Positions 1 to 9,900 of a stretch of DNA of 64,000 bases are shown piece after piece. Numbering within the stretch: the first letter of the stretch is position 1; each line of letters starts with the position of its first letter. Origin of the DNA: Arenicola marina (taxonomy: Eukaryota > Annelida > Polychaeta > Arenicolidae); the NCBI GenBank assembly GCA_964019135.1, contig OZ025256.1:39652035-39716034 (forward strand). Reading direction: 5' to 3'. The notes beneath the pieces were generated by a model. It saw only the letters and a program-made list of their open reading frames with translations, was not told where the DNA came from and did not search any database. The position numbers and the translations under genes were made by a program.

Positions 1-1
1 G

Positions 2-149
2 GTCATTATACCCGGCAATTCCCTACACAAAAGATACGTACAATCTAAGGCTACGAAAAATGCCACAATTGGTAATTTAGTTAATCAGTTAATAAAAGAA
101 TTAAATAGCATTGGCGATATGTTACACTATTACACAAGCAGACTGACTG
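2..149 (+). CDS. Possible internal or terminal exon, cut by window edge
   Basis: The frame starting at base 2 is open for 58 codons. At codon 50 it meets a good splice donor, CTG|GTAAGA, with GT at 150-151, and the stop follows at 176-178. The translated part begins VIIPGNSLHK and ends DMLHYYTSRLTG, an ordinary mixed composition without repeats. If the donor is used, the exon ends after the first base of a codon. I do not recognise the protein and no domain is evident. The open length is short enough to arise by chance, so only the combination of composition and donor supports it. The upstream part lies outside the window. Confidence 0.27.
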
Positions 150-306
150 GTAAGATTTCTCTTTTTTTAAATAAATGAATCCTACAACTCTTATTTATAT
201 ATATTCAAAGTTTTTACGTATTCGTCGGAGCGTTTCTGTTTAAAGCAATATACTTACATGCGCCATCTTAGAATTTTTACATTTTAGAATCAAGACTTAT
301 AGTATC

Positions 307-498
307 TCAAACTTTATGATGCATATGTGTTATATCTCTTTGAGCCGCGTATATGGCGCGAGCCGCGGTCAAAATCACACACAAAATAGCGAACTGCGAA
401 CAGGCGCGCAGGAATATAAAGCCGGCCACCAACTTCTGCGCCGTTGACCAAAATGTTTCACTCCGGATAGCCCGCAGGCTTTCAGGATTTAAATTCAT
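307..498 (-). CDS. Possible last exon with one membrane segment
   Basis: The minus-strand frame of 63 codons encodes MNLNPESLRAIRSETF followed by a hydrophobic stretch, LVAGFIFLRACSQFAILCVI, at about residues 23-42. It ends with a short polar tail, DITHMHHKV. Its GC content is visibly higher than the AT-rich flanks. The ATG sits right after an in-frame stop. An AG at the end of GAAAG (before the seventh codon) or the later GCGCAG could serve as acceptor for the exon at 648-764. If both belong together, the product would be a single-pass membrane protein of roughly 80-95 residues. I cannot name it. The plus strand is also open here, so chance is possible. Confidence 0.3.
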   Translation of the reverse strand: MNLNPESLRAIRSETFWSTAQKLVAGFIFLRACSQFAILCVILTAARAIYAAQRDITHMHHKV

Positions 499-647
499 GA
501 CAGAATGTACTTATTTGACATGGAGAAGAGGTTGGCAATACAAAATATTACGGAATATATTGCTTTAAATGTTATCAATCATGAATCATTGTCTATCTGT
601 ACACGCGATAGATAATAAGGTTACTTACTCGTTAATGTAGTACTTAC

Positions 648-764
648 CTCTCTGTGTTTGTTTTTGGCTGGATCACCGACCAGGGCTTGCGCCATCTTGC
701 GAGTGTAGTCCTCTGTCTTGGTGGAGAGTGATATGAGCGTAGATCTGTGTTGAGGGTTGGTCAT
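648..764 (-). CDS. Possible first coding exon of a small minus-strand gene
   Basis: On the minus strand an ATG at 764-762 follows an in-frame stop. It opens a 39-codon frame (begins MTNPQHRSTL, ends DPAKNKHRE) that ends exactly at a perfect donor, GAG|GTAAGT (GT at 647-646). The composition is polar and protein-like. The natural partner is the stretch at 310-498, which encodes a hydrophobic segment, but the phase of its best acceptor does not match cleanly. Either a small exon is missing, the acceptor lies inside the second stretch (a phase-0 GCGCAG site exists there), or the pairing is wrong. No family is recognised. Confidence 0.35.
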
Positions 765-2555
765 AACGGGAATTGAGTGCACGATTACCAACCGTTAGCC
801 CCGTTTAGTAATCGTTGTTGTCACTTAGCATTTAAGACCCCCAGCATAGGCCTCCGGTATCAATAAACATACAGGCAAGGCCAAGTCATCGAAATCATTG
901 TTTCTGAACCATTCGGACTTCATTTTATATTCCGGAGAACTATTCTGTGTCACTTCTCGGTTTATTTTTGTTCTTGGTTATGTTATATTTAGAGACTGTA
1001 GAGAGCACGCCAGAAAGGACGTTAATTCACACTGACATGAAACACATTTTTATGGAAAATGAAAATGTCCTTATGTAACTTCATGGCAAGTGATAGTTTG
1101 ATCAGGGTTTGCTTTCTAATAATAGTTGAGCTGATATTCGATACATAAAAAAACGAAAACAATGTATTATTGCGGCGAAAAATGTCAGTCCGGTTCATTA
1201 TCATAGTGACGTATGTTGACTACCAATGTAGAGCTTGGTACATCCGTGTTGCTAATACTAGGCCACTGGGATTGATAATTTTGAGCTTCACATATCCTAC
1301 AACATCTGATACGTCAGACAAACTTGTTATTTGTGTTATGTCTTTTCATAGTGACTTTCTGGTTAGGGGGATTAATGCTAGTTTAGAAGGATTAAGCCTA
1401 TTTAAGGATCATGTTTGTTGGCAAAATTAACATTTGCCAAATGTATTAACTGGCATTTGGCTTGATTCATATTGACGGTATTACATTTCACATGTAACTA
1501 AGCCATATATACAAATATACCTGGTGGACAAGTCGAATGCAACACATAATAGATTGTTAAGGATAAACTTCAGTGCACTTGATTAATAAACGACACCTTA
1601 AAATGCTCGGCCTGTCGCCAGCACTGTATCTAGCGGGGCAGAGGTAAGCAAGAGCAGGAGGGGGCGGGGGTGAGGGGGGAGGGGAAGCTATTAGAAACAC
1701 AATCATATATCTATATAACAAAGCTTCACGCAAACTCCAGTAGTTTAGGCGTCGGTGGTGATGTCAATGCGCCAGAAGGTAAGAGCCATTGACGCATTCA
1801 CGGCAAGCAGCCTTTCATCCTTGGTTCGGCCGTAAGTACGTCTTCCGGCAATGCTGTGAGCATTAGTGCACGACCCACTGACGATGCCACTTAACAAACT
1901 GCGACTTCAAAGCAGCAAAGCACGGTTTGCCCGGGCACCTGCAAACCTCATTTTTCTTAGCCTGATGTTATACTTTGGTTGCATCGCCAGTGTCGTTATG
2001 TGCTTGTAAAAAACACATGTGAAACTGGTTTCTAGTTTTTACGTTTTGGAGGCGTGGAGTCAGTCAGCAAGCTGATACTGCGTGCAGTCAGGGAGAAAAT
2101 TGCCCCCCACCCCACGCAGCACCCACATCTAAGTGACGTGGTTATGATTTTTGTGCAAGAACTGCTCACCTATTAAAGGAAAACCCATTGTAGAATGCGT
2201 GGGGGTGGGGGGGGGGGAGTGTTACTCCACTGACTCCGTATATATGAAGCGACAGGTACGCAGATCTTGTGATGGGCCCCCCACCCAGCACTCGCAGCGA
2301 CGAAATCCGCGCCAGAATTAGTCTTTCAACTCGTGTGCTCGTGTATGAAAAAAAAGAGACCACACTTGTGTAACACGTAAAACAAGTGAGGTGGACAGGA
2401 CAGGGGCTGACGTGCCCCATGTGTCTGTCGTAGGTGGCACCCTACGAGCACATGGAGCAGCGAGGGTCTTAATAACATTCTTCTTTTACACAAAGGGGAT
2501 AACCGCGCAGGGGCGGGGAGGGGGGTGGGGAGGCATTTCCGCATCTCACACCGGA
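765..2555. other. Low-copy DNA, no supported gene
   Basis: The first half is AT-rich with short scattered open frames on both strands and no domain. From about 1640 it becomes G-rich, with runs such as those at 1657-1685 and 2202-2218. Nothing here is supported as a gene or named repeat. Confidence 0.5.
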
Positions 2556-3040
2556 TAGCACTCTGCCAGCAGAGGGCGCTCGTTCCTCACATCACCCCTG
2601 CCCCACGTCACCGACCACCTCGCGGTTGACCTCAACGGTCCTGGGGTCACGAATGATTTTAGAGGGTGTTTCAATTGAATATTGAATTTTCGATGCAGGA
2701 TTTGAAAAATATAGACATTCCGTTCTCGATTGATCACAATGGAAGCGTTAGGTGAAATATTATTTCATTATAACACGGGGTCAAAGTTCAAAACGCTTCA
2801 CGCCTTTGACCTCGACCGCACTGGAAAATATAGTTCGAAAGTGACATGGCTTCAAATTAATCAAACACAAATGCATTCGTCAGGTATGGTACCAGTGGCA
2901 CAGTAAATGCTAAACAGTGGTGTATTTGATGCCAAACTGCGAATTTATCTACGATTAGATTGATCTCAATTTTCGCGTATGAAGGATAATTCTGATGGTT
3001 AAATTTGGCGTAAGCGTAACGCCCTCTGCCGGGAGATCGG
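2556..3040 (+). mobile_element. Family A inverted-repeat element, copy 1
   Basis: A non-coding stretch of about 480 bp that recurs at 31982-32432 with roughly 85% identity by eye. Its left end carries CTCTGCCAGCAGAGGGCG and its right end (3021-3035, reverse-complemented) CTCCCGGCAGAGGGCG, so the ends are inverted copies of each other. No reading frame is shared between the two copies, which makes this a non-autonomous DNA element. The limits of this copy are approximate. The second copy has a clear target-site duplication that defines the ends. Confidence 0.6.
2566..2580 (+). promoter_or_regulatory. CTCF-like core motif in family A end
   Basis: CCAGCAGAGGGCGCT fits the published bilaterian CTCF core consensus CCASYAGRKGGCRSY at every position. 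It sits in the terminal repeat of the family A element. The other copy has the matching CCAGCAGAGGGCACT at 31989-32003. Binding is an inference from the motif alone. Confidence 0.4.
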
Positions 3041-3828
3041 CCAGATACCTGAGACCAATCTTCCGGCAAATGTCGCAAAACAGGTAGTCTCCGCCGTGTC
3101 CCCCCACTACGTGGAGCGAATGTGTAATTCGGTCACACTAACTCACTATTTAACGACGTTGGGGGCATTTCTTTGGTAGATCGGTATATCCCTGCGGTAA
3201 CCCGATACGCACATTACGCATCGGTATACCTCCCGACACTACTTTCACCCGGTATCGGTGCGCGCGCATCCATTCGGTATGCCTATGTTCCATGTTCTAA
3301 ACAGCGCGGGGCATTAGGAAGAAGATGACGATAGCTGACTGAAAGGTGAAGAGAGTAGGTTGGTTCCAGTGCCCTAACGTGCACCGGATGTGAACGGTGT
3401 GTGCATTTCATTGGCATGTACCTATCAGCACACCCGGAAGTTCCCTATGACGTGTTGCGGGTCCCGGGCGGGATACCGAACCTGGGACAAAGACATGCGC
3501 CCATCGATGCCAGCGAACTATTTAATTCCCACGGGGTATGTGTTGCGAGCATATCCACTGGATAATCAATCGTAATGTAGAAATAGTAGCACAATCTAAA
3601 ATAATGGTGTCAAATATTGATAGATAAAGGATAATTATTATTCATCGATAATTAATGGTTATGTTTACTTCTGGATCAGAAAGAAACTGCTCTTGCTCAC
3701 TGCGAACTATACTCTATTTCTCGTCTCCAATAGTTTGCGTCCTTGACCAATCCGCCAGGTTCACCTCGTAATATCTACCGTACCGTATGGCAGTCGATCG
3801 CTGTTGACCCCTCACGGTTCGCACCACA
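3041..3828. other. Low-copy DNA, no supported gene
   Basis: Mixed-composition sequence with no frame that looks coding and no repeat shared with the rest of the window that I could find. Confidence 0.4.
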
Positions 3829-3941
3829 GTGGTCGATTTCACGAACTCAGTTTAGCCGGATACGGAGCTTAGTCGGCTAAAATTACCATGAAAATGACTA
3901 AACCCTGTAGCCGGCTAAACTATGTTCGTGAAATAGGCCAC
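3829..3941. mobile_element. Short foldback (MITE-like) element
   Basis: The two ends are inverted copies about 31 bp long. The left arm runs from GTGGTCGATTTCACGAAC to AGTTTAGCCGG and the right arm is its reverse complement with about five mismatches, leaving a loop of some 50 bp. The loop itself holds further TTTAGYCGGCTAAA-like half-palindromes. It is too short to code and could be a degenerate inverted-repeat transposon. No target duplication is clear. Confidence 0.5.
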
Positions 3942-4049
3942 AAGTGTCCGACAACAGAGCGTACACATCGGTTACCCTTTTAAGGGGAGTGGGGGGGGGG
4001 GGCATTCCGTTCCTTCGGGAATGGGCTTTTCATTTCACCGTGAGCTGGT

Positions 4050-4240
4050 AATGAGGAAAATAATGAACTGGAAATGGGGTATTAGCCGACCGACGTGATC
4101 AAGGATTTTCATTAATCATGAACTGGGAATTTTAATATTAAATAACAGTGAATTGGGAAATGGCCAATTTATATCATGTATCCGGCTCTTCCATTGTATA
4201 CGGAGACTTCTCCTTTTAATTCATCGTGACATAGGAATAA
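4050..4240 (+). repeat. Dispersed repeat family B, copy 1
   Basis: This stretch matches the reverse complement of 17262-17440. Shared blocks include GAACTGGGAATTTTAATATT followed by AAATAAC, the TGGGGYATTA block and a terminal CTTCTCCTTTTAATTCATC. Both copies have a run of G or C just outside one end. It is non-coding and probably a small DNA element. Confidence 0.55.
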
Positions 4241-6957
4241 AGAAATGTATTCTTCTTGACTTGGGAATACGACTCCCCCTTGACGCCCCCCCCCCTTCTT
4301 GACCACATCAGGAAGGCTGAAGCGTGAGTGATATGGCAGGCCAAAACCTTCATTGTTAACAAGTCGAATTAAATTAGGTAATATTTTAACATACACGCTA
4401 TCATTCGGAGCCCAATCAAGCAGGAAAAAAAGAATTTCAGTTATTGGGGTGATATGAATTAGCGTTCGTGCTGTCTCGCGTAAGTTATATGTATCATAAC
4501 GATATGATACATGAGATGTGTCACGTTAATTCGCTGTAGCATAAATAACATCGTTTCGGAAGCAAAGGCGATCATCTAAAAAAAACACATTAGGAGTAAA
4601 ATGCCCTGATGGACATTCTGGTGAAATGAACACTGATATGCTATGAGGATGAGATTACCTTCGATGTATTCAACAACATCGCTAGAAAGAAAGATTGCAC
4701 GTGTGATTCGTGACCAGATATCATTGGACAACACTCTATTTTAGGTTTTGAGTTTTCGTCTCGATTTATTAGATATTTCTGTAAGTAGTCTCGCAAAGCT
4801 ATATGCCATTGCATGCGGTCACAAACTGGTCTTACAGAAGTTAATAAGGCTGTTCGTTTTCGGCGAGGGATGATTTTGATTATGCTACTCAGTAATATTT
4901 GTTAATAACCTTCCACGCCGTTGCTACATTAAGCTCCACAATTAACACCATTGCGCTGCAGTGCGCTGCACTGCGCATGCGCTAGCTCTCGCACATGTAG
5001 ATATATCGATTATTATGTTTATATAATGCAGTGAAGAAGACCTTTCCAGTAAGTCTTCAGTAACACTTCCCAGCTTAAAGAGTATCTAGAAATATTGTCT
5101 AATCATAGGTTTAGAACGAAGTCATTACAATTGTGATATATACGTAAGGATACGTAGGGATGACGAGAACCCGTATGTTTTACAAAATAGAACCGTCAAT
5201 ACATCGTAACGTGTCATCGTCCACCATTCACTGGCGGCTGTCCTTATGGCTGTGGAATCCTCTCTCTATTAGCCGTACAGGGCTATACAGTTCTCGTGAT
5301 CGGGCCGCGAGGCTTCAGTTTTGGTCCCAAACAAACACACGTGCTCCATGTTGAAGCATAGGCAGCTAGCTATAAGTTAATTTCTTTCCAGGTTTATTCT
5401 CAAAGATTATACTATACGTTCAAATATTTCGAGACGATGAACCACAGAACTTTTGGAATATGCAAGGAAAAATCCGTCTGCTAAACACTCGAAAGCTAAA
5501 AATAGCGTTCTAAATTTAGCTGTGCATCCGGGCTTTCACAAGTTCCCCGGACATTGAGTTACGTCACAGAATCCCACTCGCCTCCGCGGTAACAAAGATG
5601 GCGAGAGCAAGTGGTCGACTTAACCACTCCGCTGTCCAAATGTACAGTGCATGGAGTACGAACACACTGATGCGTCAATAAACGACCTGGTACACGTAAA
5701 ACGAGACCATTTGGATGTTTTCGTATAGCTTTTTTGAGTTCCTTCGTTCTTTGTAGTTTTTCTGTTTGAAGCGCTGCGTCAACGTTCTCACTGGGGAGAA
5801 TCCGTGTGACGTCATATTGCCTCGTTTTCGTAGGAAGTGCAAAAAAACGCCAGTTTTCTCAGCCGTGTTATCCCGTCGTAACAAATATTCGTCATTGTGG
5901 TGGCGCAAAAGAATGAACAATATGTCGTTTGTTTGTCCCCAATATTCACCGGAAGCCTTGGCGAACGAGACTTTATAGCCCTATTACGCTGGGATGTAGT
6001 GTTACGCGTTATTTCTTCGCTGAAGCATGATTCCGGCGTTAGCCAGCAACGCGTGCTTAGTTCGCTCGTCGTTTGCGGTGATTACTGCTAATCAAGTAAA
6101 TGAATAATTATTGGTGTTTTAGGTCGCTGTTGTGCGTTTGGTGCTGGTAGTTTCAGCATGACGGTTAATTTCGGCCACGAAACACCACAGAAGAATCAAA
6201 TGGATTTGGATGAAGCATGCCCCAAATGTAGACCACAAGTGATGCCAGGGGTCGAACCCACTACCTGTTGATATGCAGCTTATTCTACTTCCAAAACGGC
6301 AAAGGGGGACTTTCCCTTGGTCCAACGCCGCAGCAATATGTCTCGTCATGAACTCCTTTAGAGGGAAACTGTCTTCGCGTAATTCGAGTATGTAACTCCA
6401 CCAGACCCATGCTAGGGAGTGTACGCTTGAGATAAATGTATGTTATTGTTCTTTCGGCGTGGCAAAACCTATGTTGAACGAAATTGTTCAACCCTCGTTG
6501 TGTAAGCTATGTATGAACGTGTAGGTAATGTCGTTATCATCGTGAACATGCCATGGTTCCGTTATGATTACCAAATTCATAATGCAATCATCATCCGTAC
6601 TCTGTGTGTTTGTAGGGTAGACTCCGCTGCAGTAACTCCACCAGACCCATGCTAGTGTTTCCGAAGGGGCGGGGGGGGTGGGGGGGGGGGGGGCTCCGTC
6701 CGAATAACTACGGTTGTTGGGTGGGATTTGCACACGAATGCCGGTTTCTGAGGGATTTCATTGAGACGTCTTACGTAGTCCTGACTGTTGTGTTGACCTA
6801 GACCGATTCGTTGGATCAAGCGTTGATCCAGGAGATTTCTCGGGGGTCCGGATCTCCTCGCTTACCCACCTTCCAAAATCCTGGATCATCGCCTGGGGTT
6901 TAAGCTATATACTTGAGCAAACATGAATCGTGTTCCCACCGCGCTGACTGGTGGGAC
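4241..6957. other. Low-copy DNA with small local repeats
   Basis: There is no supported gene across about 2.7 kb. A 24-bp sequence beginning GTAACTCCACCAGACCC occurs at 6392-6415 and again at 6632-6655, exactly 240 bp apart. A G-rich tract sits at 6668-6693. Short open frames occur on both strands without recognisable domains. A possible promoter is listed separately. Confidence 0.4.
5559..5681 (+). promoter_or_regulatory. Possible promoter with CRE and YY1-like start site
   Basis: A CRE-like TTACGTCA (5559-5566) lies about 30 bp before AAGATGGCG (5595-5603), the YY1-type element that in animals often overlaps transcription and translation starts. The ATG inside it opens a 27-codon frame beginning MARASGRLNH and ending at 5681. 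No splice donor was identified with confidence. This is a motif-based guess. Confidence 0.22.
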
Positions 6958-9900
6958 GGCTGGGGTGTTGGTGTAAGGGCTGGGGTGTTGGGGTGAGGGC
7001 CAGGGTGTTGGTCTGAGGGCTGGGGTGTTGGGGTGAGGGCTGGGGTGTTGGCGTGAGGGCTGGGGTGTTTGTGTGAGGGCTGGGGTGTTGGTATGAGGGC
7101 TGTTGTGTTGGCGTGAGGGCTGGGGTGTTGGCGTGAGGGCTAGGGTGTTGGTATGAGGGCTGGGGTGTTGGTGTGAAGGTTGGGGTGTTGATATGAGGGC
7201 TGGGGTGTTGGTGTGAGGGCTGGGGTATTGGTGTGAGGGCTGGAGTGTTGGTGTGAAGGCTAAAGGGTTGGTATGAGATCTGGGGTGTTGGCGTGAGGGC
7301 TGGGGTGTTGTCGTGAGGGCTAGGGTGTTGGTATGAGGGCTGGGGTGTTGGTGTGAGGGCTGGGGTGTTGGTGTGAGGGCTGGGGTGTTGGGGTGAGGGC
7401 CAGGGTGTTGGTCTGAGGGCTGGGGTGTTGGGGTGAGGGCTGGGGTGTTGGCGTGAGGGCTGGGGTGTTTCTGTGAGGGCTGGGGGGGGGGGGGGTGGGG
7501 TTGTGTGAGGGCTGGTGTGTTGGCGTGAGGGCTGGGGTGTTGGTGTGAGGGCTGGGGTGCTGGTGCGAGGGCTGGAGTGTTGGTGTGAGGGCTGGAGTGT
7601 TGGTATGAGGGCTGGGGTGTTGGCGTGAGGGCTGGGGTGTTGGCGTGAGGGCTAGGGTGTTGGTATGAGGGCTGGGGTGTTGGTGTGAGGGCTGGGGTGT
7701 TGGTGTGAGAGCTGGAGTGTTGGTGGGAGGGCCAGGGTGTTGGTATGAAGGCTGGGGTGTTGGCGTGAGGGCCGGGGTGTTGGCGTGAGGGCTGGGGTGT
7801 TGGTATGAGGGCTGGGGTGTTGGTGTTAGGGCTGGGGTGTTGGTGTGAGGGCTGGAGTGTTGGTGTGAGGGCTGGGGTGTTGGTATGAGGGCTGCGGTGT
7901 TGGCGTGAGGGCTGGGGTGTTGGCATGAGGGCTAGGGTGTTGGTATGAGGGCTGGGGTGTTGGTGTGATGGTTGAGGTGTTGATATGAGGGCTGGGGTGT
8001 TGGTGTGAGGGCTGGGGTGTTGGTATGAGGGCTGGGGTGTTGGTATGAGGGTTGGGGTGTGGGTATGAGGGCTGGAGTGTTGGCGTGAGGGCTGGGGTCT
8101 TGGTATGAGGGCTGGGGTGTTGGTGTGAGGGCTGGGGTGTTGGTGTGAGGGTTGGGGTGTTGGTGTGAGGGCTGGGGTGTTTGTGTGAGGGCTGGGGTGT
8201 TTGTGTGAGGGCTGGTGTGTTGGCGTGAGGGCTGGGGTGTTGGGGTGAGGACCAGGGTGTTGGTCTGAGGGATGGGGTGTTGGGGTGAGGGCTGGGGTGT
8301 TGGCGTGAGGGCTGGGGTGTTTGTGAGAGGGCTGGGGGGGTTTGTGTGAGGGCGGGTGTGTTGGCGTGAGGGCTGGGGTGTTGGTGTGAGGGCTGGGGTG
8401 TTGGTGTGAGGGCTGGAGTGTTGGTGTAAGGGCTGGGGTGTTGGTATGAGAGCTGTTGTGTTGGCGTGAGGGCTGGGGTGTTGGCGTGAGGGCTAGGGTG
8501 TTGGTATGAGGGCTGGGGTGTTGGTGTGAGGGCTGGGGTGTTGGTGTGAGGGGTGGAGTGTTGGTGTGAGGGCTGGAGTGTTGGTAAGAGGGCTGGGGTG
8601 TTGGTATGAGGGCTGGGGTGTTGGTGTGAGGGTTGAGGTGTTGATATGAGGGCTGGGGTGTTGGTGTGAGGGCTGGGGTGTTGGTATGAGGGCTGGAGTG
8701 TTGGTATGAGGGTTGGGGTGTTGGTATGAGGGCTGGAGTGTTGGCGTGAGGGCTGGTGTCTTGGTATGAGGGCTGGGGTGTTGGTGTGAGGGCTGGGGTG
8801 TTGGTGTGAGGGCTGGGGTGTTGGTGTGAGGGCTGAGGTGTTGGCGTGAGGGCTGGAGTGTTGGTATGAGGGCTGGGGTGTTGGTATGAGGGCTGGGGTG
8901 TTGGTGTGAGGGTTGAGGTGTTGATATGAGGGCTGGGGTGTTGGTGTGAGGGCTGGGGTGTTGGTATGAGGGCTGGGGTGTTGGTATGAGGGTTGGGGTG
9001 TTGGTATGAGGGCTGGAGTGTTGGCGTGAGGGCTGGGGTCTTGGTATGAGGGCTGGGGTGTTGGTGTGAGGGCTGGGGTGTTGGTGTGAGGGCTGGGGTG
9101 TTGGTGTGAGGGCTGGGGTGTTGGTGTGAGGGCTGGGGTGTTGGTGTGAGGGCGGGGGTGTTGGTGTGAGGGCTGGGGTGTTGGTGTGAGGGTTGGGGTG
9201 TTGGTGTGAGGGCTGGGGTGTTGGTATGAGGGCTGGGGTGTTGGTATGAGGGTTGGGGTGTTGGTATGAGGGCTGGAGTGTTGGCGTGAGGGCTGGGGTC
9301 TTGGTATGAGGGCTGGGGTGTTGGTGTGAGGGCTGGGGTGTTGGTGTGAGGGCTGGGGTGTTGGTGTGAGGGCTGGGGTGTTGGTATGAGTGCTGGGGTG
9401 TTGGTATGAGGGCTGGGGTGTTGGTGTGAGGGCTGGGGGGCTGATGCGAGGGCTTAGGTGTTGGAGTGAGGGTTGTGGTGTTAGTCTGAGGGCTGGGGTG
9501 TTGATGTGAGGACTGGGGTGTCGGTTTGAGGGTTGTTGTGTTGGTGTGAGGGCTGGGGTGTTGGTGTGACGGCTTGTTGGTCTGAGGGCTGGAGTGTTGG
9601 TGTGAGGGTTGGGTGTTGGTGTGAGGGCTGGGGGGTTGGTGTGAGGGCTGGGGTGTTGGGGTGAGAGCTGGGCTGTTGATGTGAGGCCTGGGGTGTTGGT
9701 CTGAGGGCTGTGGTGTTGGTGTGACGGGTGGGGTGTTGGGGTGCCGGATGGGGTGTTGGTGTAGGGGCGGGGGTGTTGGTCTTAGGGCTGGGGTGTTGGT
9801 CTGAGGGCTGGAGTGTTGGTCTGAGGGCTGGGGTGTTGGCGTGAGGGCTGGGGTTTTGGTCTGAGGGCTGGTGTGTTGGTCTGAGGGCTGGTGTGTTGGC

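Noticed and set aside
1170-1430. 86-codon plus-strand frame
   Set aside because: The length is within chance for this composition, with no domain, no splice sites and no repeat support.
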